Assembly (NCBI GenBank): GCA_947174645.1
Contig: CAMWJR010000042.1
Coordinates: forward strand, 1-7,626
Direction: 5' to 3'
Length of the DNA: 7,626 bases
From: an uncultured Verrucomicrobiota bacterium
Lineage (GTDB): Bacteria; Verrucomicrobiota; Verrucomicrobiia; Opitutales; LL51
Shown piece after piece: positions 1 to 5,813 of this stretch; position 1 is the stretch's first letter, and every line of letters begins with the position of its first letter. The translations under genes and the position numbers were made by a program. The notes under the pieces were generated by a model. It ran no database searches and was not told where the DNA came from. It saw nothing but the letters and a program-made list of their open reading frames with translations.

Positions 1-133
1 TGCGACGGATGTGCGTTCATTGACGAAGGGGCGTGCAAGTTATTCGATGGAGCCCTCGCATTTTGAGCAGGTGCCGTCCAATTTATTGCAGCAGATTGTC
101 GAGAGTGCAAGTCGTGGCGCCGCGCGGTCGTAA
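1..133 (+). CDS. fusA: Elongation factor G, C-terminal end (partial)
   Basis: The frame beginning at base 2 encodes 43 residues and ends at TAA 131-133; the rest of the gene lies upstream of the window. The visible RSLTKGRASYSMEPSHFEQV is the end of EF-G domain V, where family members read like R(S/A)xTxGRAxYxMxFxxYxxVP. EF-G is the cytosolic GTPase that moves tRNAs and mRNA through the ribosome after each peptide bond; its GTPase domain is not in view. The last dozen residues (IVESASRGAARS) form a slightly extended, variable tail. The gene sits 18 bases ahead of rpsJ in the same reading frame, as the end of an str-type cluster that continues into the S10 operon with no tuf gene between. Confidence is high from the motif and the context. 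Confidence 0.93.
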   Translation, partial: ATDVRSLTKGRASYSMEPSHFEQVPSNLLQQIVESASRGAARS

Positions 134-151
134 TTTAGAAAAAGTGTTCGT

Positions 152-457
152 ATGGCACAGAGAATTAGAATTAAGTTGAGGAGTTTTGATTACCGTCTTG
201 TTGATCAGTCGGCGGTAGAGATTGTCGATACGGCGAAGCGTTCTGGTGCGCGTGTCGTTGGGCCTGTTCCATTGCCGACGCGACGTGAACGTTTTACGGT
301 GAATCGTTCGCCTCATATCCATAAAAAATCGATGGATCAGTTCGAGCTTCAAGAGCACGATCGCCTCATTGATATACACGATCCAACGGCAGACACGGTT
401 GATTCGCTGCGACGTTTGAACTTGCCTGCAGGGGTCGATATTATGATTAATGTTTGA
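152..457 (+). CDS. rpsJ: 30S ribosomal protein S10 (NusE)
   Basis: This 101-residue protein has the usual S10 length. It shows the family signature: RIRIKLRSFD at 4-13, GARVVGPVPLPT at 32-43, RSPHIHKKS at 52-60 and LPAGVDIMI at 91-99. S10 sits in the head of the 30S subunit through a long loop, and in the family it also works as NusE, pairing with NusB in transcription antitermination; the corresponding surface is present here. The segment after the loop, MDQFELQEHDRLIDI, differs from the common REQFEIRTHKR form, a mild divergence. The ATG at 152 is the first start after the in-frame fusA stop at 131-133. The 18-base leader holds only a poor A-rich Shine-Dalgarno-like stretch, so translation may be coupled to fusA. 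The leader is too short to hold the long L4-responsive structure known from E. coli. Confidence 0.97.
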   Translation: MAQRIRIKLRSFDYRLVDQSAVEIVDTAKRSGARVVGPVPLPTRRERFTVNRSPHIHKKSMDQFELQEHDRLIDIHDPTADTVDSLRRLNLPAGVDIMINV

Positions 458-548
458 TTTTGGAATATTGTTGACAGAAGGTTTTTGTTGAGAAGAAACG
501 GTAAGGCTAATGCAGGTGCGGCATAGGTCGCATTTGCCGCTTAGAATC
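458..548 (+). other. rpsJ-rplC intergenic stretch with two small hairpins
   Basis: This is the longest non-coding stretch in the window if L3 starts at 549. A TTGACA lies at 471-476, but I see no good -10 box 16 to 18 bases on. A perfect inverted repeat GCGGCA (518-523) / TGCCGC (535-540) has an 11-base loop. A second stem pairs AATC+ATGA (545-552) with TCAT+GATT (557-560 and 562-565), with C561 bulged and a GAGA loop at 553-556. That stem would enclose the ATG at 549. An alternative ATG at 510 would make most of the first repeat coding. Both stems are short, so any regulatory role is inference. Confidence 0.35.
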
Positions 549-1202
549 ATGAGAGATCATCGATTAGTATTAGGAAAGAAGGTTGGAATGACACAGGTGT
601 TTACGGAGGGGCGTTGCCTTGTTCCGGTTACGGTTGTAGAAGTATTGCCGAGTGTTGTTTCGCAGATTCGAACACCAGAGCGTGATGGCTATAGTGCCAT
701 TCAGCTCGCATACGGTGAACGGAAAGTGAAGAATTTATCCAAGGGTGTCCTGGGTCATTTGAGTGCATCTGCTAAAGAGTCCTGCGAGGGTTTGAAGGAG
801 TTTCGAGTTGACGATGTCAGCGGGTATGAATTAGGTACGTCTATAGATAGTTCAATTTTTTCGGTCGGTGAGCTTATTGATGTGATTGGACAGACGAAGG
901 GACACGGTTTTCAAGGTGTCATGAAGCGCCATGGATTTAGTGGCGGTCCTGCGGGGCACGGTTCGATGTTTCATCGTCGCGGTGGTTCTTATGGATGTCG
1001 TGAGTGGCCAGGGAAAGTCTGGAAGGGGCGTAAGATGCCAGGACATGATGGTAGCGCGATGCGGACGGTACAGAATTTAGAGATCGTCGATATCGTGCCG
1101 GGTCGAAATGTTGTGCTGATTCAAGGAAGTTTACCGGGGTATAACGGTGGGCTTGTTGTGTTGCGTAAGGCCGCAAAGGCGAAACAGGAGGCTGGAAAGT
1201 GA
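549..1202 (+). CDS. rplC: 50S ribosomal protein L3
   Basis: From ATG 549 the protein has 217 residues, close to the usual 205 to 215. LGKKVGMTQVF at 8-18 is the classic N-terminal L3 signature, and HGSMFHRRGGSYG at 137-149 with PGKVWKGRKMPGH at 154-166 is the central extension that reaches toward the peptidyl transferase centre. L3 is one of two proteins that begin 50S assembly. The residue aligned with the glutamine methylated by PrmB in E. coli (Q150) is Glu152 here, so that modification is not expected. The frame is also open back to an ATG at 510, which would add 13 residues (MQVRHRSHLPLRI) unlike known L3 starts. I prefer 549 because family proteins begin only a few residues before GKKVGMT. 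Neither start has a strong ribosome binding site: AAGG at 503-506 is only 3 bases from ATG 510. The stop overlaps the rplD start as GTGA. Confidence 0.95.
   Translation: MRDHRLVLGKKVGMTQVFTEGRCLVPVTVVEVLPSVVSQIRTPERDGYSAIQLAYGERKVKNLSKGVLGHLSASAKESCEGLKEFRVDDVSGYELGTSIDSSIFSVGELIDVIGQTKGHGFQGVMKRHGFSGGPAGHGSMFHRRGGSYGCREWPGKVWKGRKMPGHDGSAMRTVQNLEIVDIVPGRNVVLIQGSLPGYNGGLVVLRKAAKAKQEAGK
1186..1190 (+). promoter_or_regulatory. Ribosome binding site of rplD
   Basis: AGGAG lies 8 bases before the GTG at 1199, inside the 3' end of rplC. Its strength and spacing support the GTG as the rplD start, even though it is a non-ATG codon overlapping the rplC stop. Confidence 0.8.
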
Positions 1203-1819
1203 AGTTAAAAGTCTACAGTCAGACGGGAGCTTTTTTAGAGGATCGCGAGTTTAATGTTCCGGTTTTTGAGGGTGATCACGGCGTTGCGGCGTTGAAATTT
1301 ACGATCGATGCTTTGCTAGCGAATATGCGTCAGGGGAATGCTTCGACGAAGACGCGTTCCGATGTAAGTGGTGGCGGTAAGAAGCCGTTTCGTCAAAAGG
1401 GGACGGGTAATGCTCGAGAGGGTTCGAGTCGGAGTCCATTGATGCCGGGAGGTGGTATCGTTTTTGGTCCTCATCTTCGTTCCTACCGCAAGAAGGTGAA
1501 TAAGAAGGTGCGGCGTTTGGCGTTAGCACGCTCTCTGTACGATTGCTCGGAGGAGATGCTTTTGTCGGTTGTAGAGAATTTCGCACCGGGTCTCAAGAAA
1601 ACGCGTGATTTTGATGCCTTTTTGAAAAAAATATTCCCGACAGGGAATGTATTGCTGGTGGATTCTGTTTTTAGTGAGGATCTGTTGGTGTCGGCGAGGA
1701 ACTTAGAGCGTGTGTATATGATTGACGCGGCATCCGTGAATGCGCTCGATTTGAAGCGCTACGATCATCTATTGGTAAGTGAGTCTGGCTTTGGTCAGTT
1801 GTTGAAGCGCGTGCGGTAG
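1199..1819 (+). CDS. rplD: 50S ribosomal protein L4
   Basis: This 206-residue protein has the standard L4 length. The conserved loop that reaches into the peptide exit tunnel is clear: RSDVSGGGKKPFRQKGTG at 53-70, followed by AREGSSRSPLMPGGGIVFGP at 72-91. L4 binds 23S rRNA early in assembly and lines the tunnel constriction together with L22. In enterobacteria it also represses its own operon through the rpsJ leader; that leader is not evident here, so such feedback cannot be claimed. The start is GTG, overlapping the L3 stop by 4 bases and preceded by AGGAG, an arrangement that suggests translational coupling with rplC. rplW begins 4 bases after the stop. The C-terminal half (LLVDSVFSEDLLVSARNLERV region) is less conserved, as is normal in the family. 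Confidence 0.97.
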   Translation: MKLKVYSQTGAFLEDREFNVPVFEGDHGVAALKFTIDALLANMRQGNASTKTRSDVSGGGKKPFRQKGTGNAREGSSRSPLMPGGGIVFGPHLRSYRKKVNKKVRRLALARSLYDCSEEMLLSVVENFAPGLKKTRDFDAFLKKIFPTGNVLLVDSVFSEDLLVSARNLERVYMIDAASVNALDLKRYDHLLVSESGFGQLLKRVR

Positions 1820-1823
1820 AGTC

Positions 1824-2108
1824 ATGGATCAAAAATTAATTAAGGGGATTTGTTATACGGAGAAGTCGACGAGCCTCGGCGCGGCGGCCAATCAGTACGT
1901 TTTTGATGTCGATGTGCAGAGTTCCAAGGAGGAAATTGCAGCAGCGATTAGCGCGTTTTTTAAGGTCTCTGTTTTGAAGGTAAACACCCTGCGGCGCGAT
2001 GGTAAGTTGCGGCGGAATCGGATGAAGCGCGGTGCTTATGGGGTGACGCCTCGCCGGAAGATCGCTATTGTGACACTCAAGGCGGGTGAAAAAATCGAGA
2101 TTGTTTGA
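1824..2108 (+). CDS. rplW: 50S ribosomal protein L23
   Basis: This 94-residue protein matches the usual 93 to 100 for bacterial L23. The N-terminal TEKST at 12-16, the YVFDVD strand at 25-30 and the core FFKVSVLKVNTL at 45-56 are family marks. The basic loop at about 57-79 is the rRNA-binding extension. L23 lies at the exit of the peptide tunnel, where trigger factor and the signal recognition particle dock in studied bacteria. It follows rplD by 4 bases with only a weak site (GGTAGAG at 1815-1821) spanning the rplD stop, so coupled translation is likely. The gene is intact. Confidence 0.96.
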   Translation: MDQKLIKGICYTEKSTSLGAAANQYVFDVDVQSSKEEIAAAISAFFKVSVLKVNTLRRDGKLRRNRMKRGAYGVTPRRKIAIVTLKAGEKIEIV

Positions 2109-2127
2109 GGTAGAAGGGCGGTAGAGA

Positions 2128-2976
2128 ATGGCAGTTACACAGCGTAAGCCCGGAACACCGGGACAGCGGTTTTTAGCACTGAATCGTCGGGAGCTTTGGC
2201 AGGGGGCGCCAGAGTCTTCGCTTGTCGTGCGGATGCATCAGAGTCGTGGGCGGAATTGCTACGGCCGCATTACATCACGTCGTCGTGGTGGTGGTCATAA
2301 GCAGACGATTCGTGTTGTTGATTTTGCACGTAATAAATTTGATATTCCGGCAAAGGTGAGCCGGATTGAGTATGACCCGAATCGTTCGGCGGATCTGGCT
2401 TTGCTTTGTTACGCAGATGGCGAAAAGCGCTATATCTTGGCGCCGCGGGGTCTCAAGCTTGGCGATGAGGTGGTCAGTTTGAATGAGCGGCCGAAGGATT
2501 TTGCCGTGGGGATGTCTCTGCCGTTGCGATTGATTCCGGCAGGTGTGTTTGTTCACTGCGTGGAAATTGAGCCTGGACATGGGGCGGCAATTGCGCGTGG
2601 TGCCGGCGTCGGAGTTCAGATTGTCGCTTTCGATAACGGTTATGTGACGGTGAAAATGCCGAGTGGCGAAATCCGTCTGTTGAATCCGAAGTGCCGCGCA
2701 ACGATTGGTCAGGTGGGTAATAGTGATCACGCAAAACAGTCGCTCGGAAAAGCAGGGCGGACGCGTTGGTTGGGATGTCGTCCTCGCGTGCGTGGTGTTG
2801 TAATGAATCCTGTAGATCACCCGATGGGCGGTGGTGAGGGACGGACTTCAGGTGGCGGTCATCCGGTATCGCCGTGGGGTCAGCTCGCGAAGGGCTATCC
2901 GACGCGGAAGCGTTCGCAAAAGTCGAATCGTATGATTTTAATTCGTAGGAACGGTAAGAAGGTAAAGAGGGGCTAG
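2128..2976 (+). CDS. rplB: 50S ribosomal protein L2
   Basis: This 282-residue protein is slightly longer than the usual 272 to 280. It carries GRITSRRRGGGHKQ at 46-59, VEYDPNRSA-type sequence (IEYDPNRSADLALL) at 80-93, EKRYILAPRG at 99-108 and the C-terminal block NPVDHPMGGGEGRTSGGGHP at 227-246. His231 matches the E. coli histidine near position 229 that has been linked to peptidyl transfer. L2 is needed for subunit joining and sits beside the catalytic centre. The run GHPVSPWGQLAKGYPTR at 244-260 is a form I associate with Verrucomicrobiota and some Bacteroidota rather than Proteobacteria. A site AAGGG at 2114-2118 lies 9 bases before the start. The gene is intact and rpsS follows after 3 bases. 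Confidence 0.98.
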   Translation: MAVTQRKPGTPGQRFLALNRRELWQGAPESSLVVRMHQSRGRNCYGRITSRRRGGGHKQTIRVVDFARNKFDIPAKVSRIEYDPNRSADLALLCYADGEKRYILAPRGLKLGDEVVSLNERPKDFAVGMSLPLRLIPAGVFVHCVEIEPGHGAAIARGAGVGVQIVAFDNGYVTVKMPSGEIRLLNPKCRATIGQVGNSDHAKQSLGKAGRTRWLGCRPRVRGVVMNPVDHPMGGGEGRTSGGGHPVSPWGQLAKGYPTRKRSQKSNRMILIRRNGKKVKRG

Positions 2977-2979
2977 TGT

Positions 2980-3249
2980 ATGGCGCGTTCTGCTAAAAAA
3001 GGTTTTTTTGTCGATCCGAGCTTAATGGATAAAGTGGATGCCGCGCAAGCCGCGAGTAGCCGTAAGCCGATTAAGACATGGTCGCGTCGTTCGACGATCG
3101 GTCCAGAGTTTGTAGGGCTTAATTTTCAGGTCCATAACGGGAAGACATTTACAGAGGTGTACGTAACGGAGAACATGGTCGGGCATAAGCTCGGGGAATT
3201 TTCGCCGACGCGTACGTTTAAGGGGCATAGTCCGCATACGCAGAGGTAA
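2980..3249 (+). CDS. rpsS: 30S ribosomal protein S19
   Basis: This 89-residue protein has normal S19 length. It shows KTWSRRSTIGPEFVG at 32-46 and the RNA-binding signature MVGHKLGEFSPTRTFKGH at 66-83. S19 forms the top of the 30S head with S13 and approaches the A-site tRNA and the bridge to the large subunit. The N-terminal part (VDPSLMDKVDAAQAASSRKP) is typical, with a few alanines inserted in the helix. A good binding site, AGAGGGG at 2966-2972, lies 7 bases before ATG and overlaps the end of rplB. Only one base separates its stop from rplV. Confidence 0.97.
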   Translation: MARSAKKGFFVDPSLMDKVDAAQAASSRKPIKTWSRRSTIGPEFVGLNFQVHNGKTFTEVYVTENMVGHKLGEFSPTRTFKGHSPHTQR

Positions 3250-3250
3250 T

Positions 3251-3586
3251 ATGGAATTTAGAGCATTAACGAAATTTGTTCGCATGTCGGATAAGAAGGT
3301 CCGCGAGGTGACACGTATTTTGCGGGGTTGGAAAGCGGATGAAGCGGTTCAGATGTTAAGATTTGTTCCGCGGAAGTCGGCGCGTCTCGTTGAAAAAACC
3401 TTATCGAGTGCGATTGCCAATGCGGAGTGTCAGGGGATTCGCAAAGAGGCGTTGACGATTAAGGCGGCGATCACGGAGCAAGGGGTTGCGTTTCGTCGGT
3501 TTATACCGGCGTCGCGTGGATCGGCGCATCCGATTCGCAAGCGTACAAGCCATATTCGGATTGTGCTCACCGACAATTTAAGCTAG
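3251..3586 (+). CDS. rplV: 50S ribosomal protein L22
   Basis: This 111-residue protein fits the usual 110 to 115. FVRMSDKKVREV at 9-20 is the N-terminal rRNA-binding motif, SSAIANAE at 52-59 is the central helix, and FRRFIPASRGSAHPIRKRTS at 81-100 is the long hairpin that lines the exit tunnel opposite L4. This hairpin is where macrolide resistance changes are found in other bacteria; no deletion or insertion is seen here. The GSAHPIRKRTSHI form is one I connect with PVC bacteria. AGAGG at 3242-3246 lies 4 bases before ATG, within the end of rpsS. rpsC follows after 6 bases. Confidence 0.97.
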   Translation: MEFRALTKFVRMSDKKVREVTRILRGWKADEAVQMLRFVPRKSARLVEKTLSSAIANAECQGIRKEALTIKAAITEQGVAFRRFIPASRGSAHPIRKRTSHIRIVLTDNLS

Positions 3587-3592
3587 AGACGT

Positions 3593-4225
3593 ATGGGACA
3601 GAAGGTTAATCCGATTGGTTTTCGTTTATCGGTTCGTCGCAATTGGCGTTCGCGCTGGTATGCGACAAAGCAGGCCTATCCGTTATTTTTAAAGGAGGAT
3701 TACGAGATTCGTTCCTTTTTACGGCGTCGCTTACCGGCGGCATCGTTTTCGGATGTCTTTATTGAGCGGGCGGGAGAGCGCGTCCGGATTAAGATTTATA
3801 CCTCTCGGCCTGGTGTAATTATCGGTCGAAAAGGACAAGATCTGGATAATCTATGTGCTGCATTGAAGAAGACGATTGGTCGTGAGGTGATTGTTGATAT
3901 TCAAGAGATTCGGAAGCCGGATCTGGTGGCGCAGCTCGTTTCGGAGGGAATTGCCTTACAGTTAGAGCGACGGATATCGTTCCGCCGGGCGATGAAGAAA
4001 GCGATTCAATCCGCGATGAGTCTTGGAGCGGACGGAATTCGTATCCAGTGTGCAGGACGTCTCGGTGGTGCGGAGATCGCGCGTTCGGAATCTCAGCGTG
4101 CGGGCCGCGTGCCGTTACATACCCTCAAGGAAAATATCGATTATGGGTTTTCAGAGGCCAATACGGTTTATGGGAAAATCGGTGTGAAGTGCTGGGTGTG
4201 TCGTAATGATAGTCTTAAAGTGTAG
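3593..4225 (+). CDS. rpsC: 30S ribosomal protein S3
   Basis: This protein has 210 residues, near the short end of the family (about 210 to 235), without a long C-terminal tail. MGQKVNPIGFRL at 1-12 is the family start. The KH domain has its GxxG loop as IIGRKG at 76-81. RRAMKKA at 131-137 keeps the basic residues that in E. coli S3 sit at the mRNA entry and help the ribosomal helicase function. GRLGGAEIARSE at 155-166 is the C-terminal domain signature. S3 forms the mRNA entry channel with S4 and S5. Cys200 and Cys203 near the end (CWVC) replace the more usual residues around KVWI. The ribosome binding site is weak (TAGAGA just before ATG), so translation is likely coupled to rplV. Confidence 0.97.
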   Translation: MGQKVNPIGFRLSVRRNWRSRWYATKQAYPLFLKEDYEIRSFLRRRLPAASFSDVFIERAGERVRIKIYTSRPGVIIGRKGQDLDNLCAALKKTIGREVIVDIQEIRKPDLVAQLVSEGIALQLERRISFRRAMKKAIQSAMSLGADGIRIQCAGRLGGAEIARSESQRAGRVPLHTLKENIDYGFSEANTVYGKIGVKCWVCRNDSLKV

Positions 4226-4239
4226 GAAGAGAGTGAGCA

Positions 4240-4668
4240 ATGAGTAAGTTATCTCCGGCGCGGACGAAGTACCGCAAAGTACAGAAGGGACGTAATCGAG
4301 GAAACGCTCGTGGTGGTGATTTTTTAGCGTTTGGCGACTGTGGTATTCAGACCTTAGATCGTGGATGTCTATCAGCTTCTCAGATTGAGGCTGCGCGTAT
4401 CGCGATTTCTCGGCATCTCAAAAGAAAGGGAAAGTTGTGGGTCCGTGTTTTTCCGCATACGCCAGTTACTAAGAAACCTGCCGAGACGCGTATGGGAAAA
4501 GGCAAGGGTGCTGTAGAATACTGGGGCGCAGAAATTAAACCCGGGATGATTTTGTTTGAGCTCGCCGGTGTTTCGGTGACGCTTGCAAGGGAGGCATTTC
4601 GTTTAGCGGATTTTAAGTTACCTTTCCGGTGCCGCTTTATTAGTCGTGAGGAGTTGGAGGCTTACTAA
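4240..4668 (+). CDS. rplP: 50S ribosomal protein L16
   Basis: This 142-residue protein is within the usual 135 to 145. It begins with MSKLSPARTKYRKVQKGRNR and contains GDFLAFGDCGIQTLD at 26-40, KKPAETRMGKGKGAVEYW at 78-95 and an LFELAG strand. L16 organises the A-site finger and the elbow contacts of tRNA in the large subunit, and binds late in assembly. Arg84 in TRMGKGKG matches the E. coli arginine hydroxylated by the RoxA/YcfD oxygenase; whether that enzyme exists here cannot be seen. It lies 14 bases after rpsC, with purine-rich AGGAAGAGAG at 4224-4233 as ribosome binding site. Its TAA shares its last base with the rpmC start. Confidence 0.97.
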   Translation: MSKLSPARTKYRKVQKGRNRGNARGGDFLAFGDCGIQTLDRGCLSASQIEAARIAISRHLKRKGKLWVRVFPHTPVTKKPAETRMGKGKGAVEYWGAEIKPGMILFELAGVSVTLAREAFRLADFKLPFRCRFISREELEAY

Positions 4669-4877
4669 TGGAAGATTTAGCGAGTGGAACCGTACAGGAA
4701 CTTTTAGAGGAATTGCGTTCGATTGAGCGGCAGTTATTAGAGCTATCGTTGAAGAAATGTGCTGGGCTTTTGCAAAAGCCACACGTTGTTTCAGATCTTC
4801 GACGTCAAGGGGCTCGAATTCGTACTTTTTTAGGACAAAAGACTTGCAAAGCGTCCGATAACCAAAAGGTTGCATAA
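4668..4877 (+). CDS. rpmC: 50S ribosomal protein L29
   Basis: This 69-residue protein is typical in length for L29 (about 60 to 72). It consists of two predicted helices: residues 8-30 (rich in Leu and Glu) and 40-58, with KPHVVSDLRRQGARIRT at 37-53 matching the family's (N/K)PxRIRxxRRxIARIxT pattern. L29 sits near the tunnel exit next to L23 and contributes to docking of trigger factor and the signal recognition particle in studied bacteria. The sequence is more diverged than its neighbours, with a polar tail of about 12 residues, but position between rplP and rpsQ makes the call safe. GGAGG at 4656-4660, 7 bases before ATG and inside rplP, sets the start; the one-base overlap implies coupling. 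Confidence 0.93.
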   Translation: MEDLASGTVQELLEELRSIERQLLELSLKKCAGLLQKPHVVSDLRRQGARIRTFLGQKTCKASDNQKVA

Positions 4878-4879
4878 CT

Positions 4880-5146
4880 ATGGAGACGCGGAAATTTCGA
4901 AAAAGTTTACAGGGCGTCGTGACCGGAAAGTCGGGCGATAAGAGCCTAAAGGTGGTGTATTTTTATAAGATTCCGCATGCCCTCTATCGGAAAGAGGTCC
5001 GTCGGAAGACGGTGCTCCATGTGCATGACGAGAAAAATGAGTGTCTCGTTGGAGATAAGGTCGAGATTATGGAGACACGTCCGCTAAGTAAGATGAAGCG
5101 CTGGCGTGTACTTCGCGTCATTGAGCGTATGCCGGTATCGAGGTAG
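4880..5146 (+). CDS. rpsQ: 30S ribosomal protein S17
   Basis: This 88-residue protein fits S17 (about 80 to 90). It is an OB-fold protein: GVVTGKSGDKSLKVV at 12-26 is the first strand pair, VHDEKNECLVGDKVEIMETR at 48-67 is the long conserved block, and PLSKMKRWRVLRVIER at 68-83 closes the domain. S17 is a primary binder of the 16S 5' domain and helps shape the body of the 30S subunit. The start lies 2 bases after the rpmC stop, with AAGG at 4866-4869 10 bases upstream, a moderate site. It is the last gene of the classical S10 operon; rplN follows after 8 bases with no terminator between, so the S10 and spc operons appear joined. Confidence 0.96.
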   Translation: METRKFRKSLQGVVTGKSGDKSLKVVYFYKIPHALYRKEVRRKTVLHVHDEKNECLVGDKVEIMETRPLSKMKRWRVLRVIERMPVSR

Positions 5147-5150
5147 GAGG
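5145..5150 (+). promoter_or_regulatory. Ribosome binding site of rplN
   Basis: AGGAGG, 4 bases before ATG 5155, is a perfect match to the anti-Shine-Dalgarno core and among the strongest sites in the window. It overlaps the rpsQ stop codon and marks the join between the S10 and spc gene sets. Confidence 0.8.
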
Positions 5151-5154
5151 ACGT

Positions 5155-5520
5155 ATGTTGCAGCAACAAAGTATTTTAGATGTCGCGGACAATACAGGTG
5201 CCAAAAAAGCGATGATGATTTGTCGCCTTGGTCAGAATACGCGCACCGCAGGTATTGGGGATGTGATTATCGCCTCGATTCGTCAGAGCACGCCGGAGGC
5301 AGCCGTCAAAAAAGGTAGCGTCGTTCGTGCCGTGATCGTCCGTACAGCGGCTCCGATTGCGCGTGAAGACGGAAGTTATCTCCGATTTGATAATAATGCG
5401 TGTGTCGTGATTGATGATAAAGGTAATCCCAAGGGAAGTCGTATATTTGGGCCGATTGCGCGTGAATTGCGGCAAAAGAATTTTATGAAGATCATTTCCT
5501 TAGCACCGGAGGTCTTATGA
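5155..5520 (+). CDS. rplN: 50S ribosomal protein L14
   Basis: This 121-residue protein matches the near-constant 120 to 124 of bacterial L14. DVADNTGAKKAMMI at 9-22, RAVIVRTAAPIAREDGSYLR at 58-77 and GNPKGSRIFGPIARELR at 90-106 are strongly conserved. L14 binds 23S rRNA near the factor-binding site, forms bridge B8 with 16S rRNA, and is the docking place of the silencing factor RsfS in other bacteria. The N-terminus reads MLQQQSILD rather than the common MIQxxTxL, one residue longer, but the AGGAGG placed 4 bases ahead fixes this ATG. The last four bases overlap rplX as ATGA. First gene of the spc set. Confidence 0.98.
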   Translation: MLQQQSILDVADNTGAKKAMMICRLGQNTRTAGIGDVIIASIRQSTPEAAVKKGSVVRAVIVRTAAPIAREDGSYLRFDNNACVVIDDKGNPKGSRIFGPIARELRQKNFMKIISLAPEVL

Positions 5521-5762
5521 AGTATAAACTTAAGCGGAATGATGAGGTTGTTGTAATTTCCGGCCAGCATAAGGGTGAACGGGGAAAGGTCTTGGAGGTG
5601 TTGCGTGAAGCCTGTCGCGTGGTTGTTGAGGGCGTTGCGTTGCGGAAGCATTATTTAAAGAAGGATCAAAATCATCCGGAGGGCGGAGAAGTTGAGCGCG
5701 AGAGCAGTTTGCATTATTCGAATGTGATGCTTGCGTCTCGGTATGACCGTAAGCGGAAGTAA
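5517..5762 (+). CDS. rplX: 50S ribosomal protein L24, short form
   Basis: This 81-residue protein is shorter than the roughly 100 to 105 residues common in Proteobacteria and Firmicutes. The KOW motif is clear: DEVVVISGQHKGERGKVLEV at 9-28. GVALRKHYLKKDQNHPEGG at 39-57 and LHYSNVMLASRYDRKRK at 65-81 complete the core. The chain ends shortly after SNVML, so the usual C-terminal segment that often carries CPxCxK-like sequence is missing. L24 is an assembly initiator of the 50S subunit near the tunnel exit. The stop is clean and no frame continues it, so this looks like a natural short form, which I recall in Verrucomicrobiota. GGAGG at 5508-5512 lies 4 bases before ATG, and the gene overlaps rplN by 4 bases. 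Confidence 0.95.
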   Translation: MKYKLKRNDEVVVISGQHKGERGKVLEVLREACRVVVEGVALRKHYLKKDQNHPEGGEVERESSLHYSNVMLASRYDRKRK

Positions 5763-5780
5763 ACTGAGGAGTTCCGGGGC

Positions 5781-5807
5781 GTGAAAAGCGGTAATCTCGG
5801 GATATAA
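5781..5807 (+). CDS. Possible 8-codon leader frame before rplE
   Basis: GTG at 5781 opens a frame of eight codons (MKSGNLGI if started with Met) ending at TAA 5805-5807, 6 bases before the rplE ATG. GAGGAG at 5766-5771, right behind the rplX stop, lies 9 bases before this GTG, a workable spacing, while rplE itself has no good site of its own. This could be a small translated leader that brings ribosomes to rplE, or simply a chance frame in a 51-base gap. No known peptide is recognised. Low confidence. Confidence 0.2.
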   Translation: MKSGNLGI

Positions 5808-5813
5808 GAAAAT

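Noticed and set aside
471..510. Possible promoter with TTGACA at 471-476 ahead of rplC
   Set aside because: The -35-like hexamer is perfect, but at 16 to 18 bases' spacing the sequence (AAGAAA, AGAAAC) is a poor -10. One hexamer alone is expected by chance, and the gene lies inside an operon.
510..548. 13-residue N-terminal extension of L3 from ATG 510
   Set aside because: The residues do not resemble L3 N-termini and the AAGG site is only 3 bases from the ATG. It is kept as an open alternative in the rplC entry rather than annotated.
83..550. 155-codon open frame on the - strand opposite fusA end and rpsJ
   Set aside because: It overlaps conserved genes on the other strand and has low-complexity, non-protein-like composition.
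2275..2820. 181-codon open frame on the - strand opposite rplB
   Set aside because: It is fully antisense to the strongly conserved rplB, its product matches no family I know, and it is rich in Arg, Thr and His as expected from reading an r-protein gene backwards.
5106..5318. 70-codon + strand frame overlapping the end of rpsQ and start of rplN
   Set aside because: Both rpsQ and rplN are certain in other frames across this stretch, and the product has no recognisable features.
5763..5813. Transcription terminator between rplX and rplE
   Set aside because: Only 3-base stems can be formed and no T-run follows; the spc genes continue without a break.
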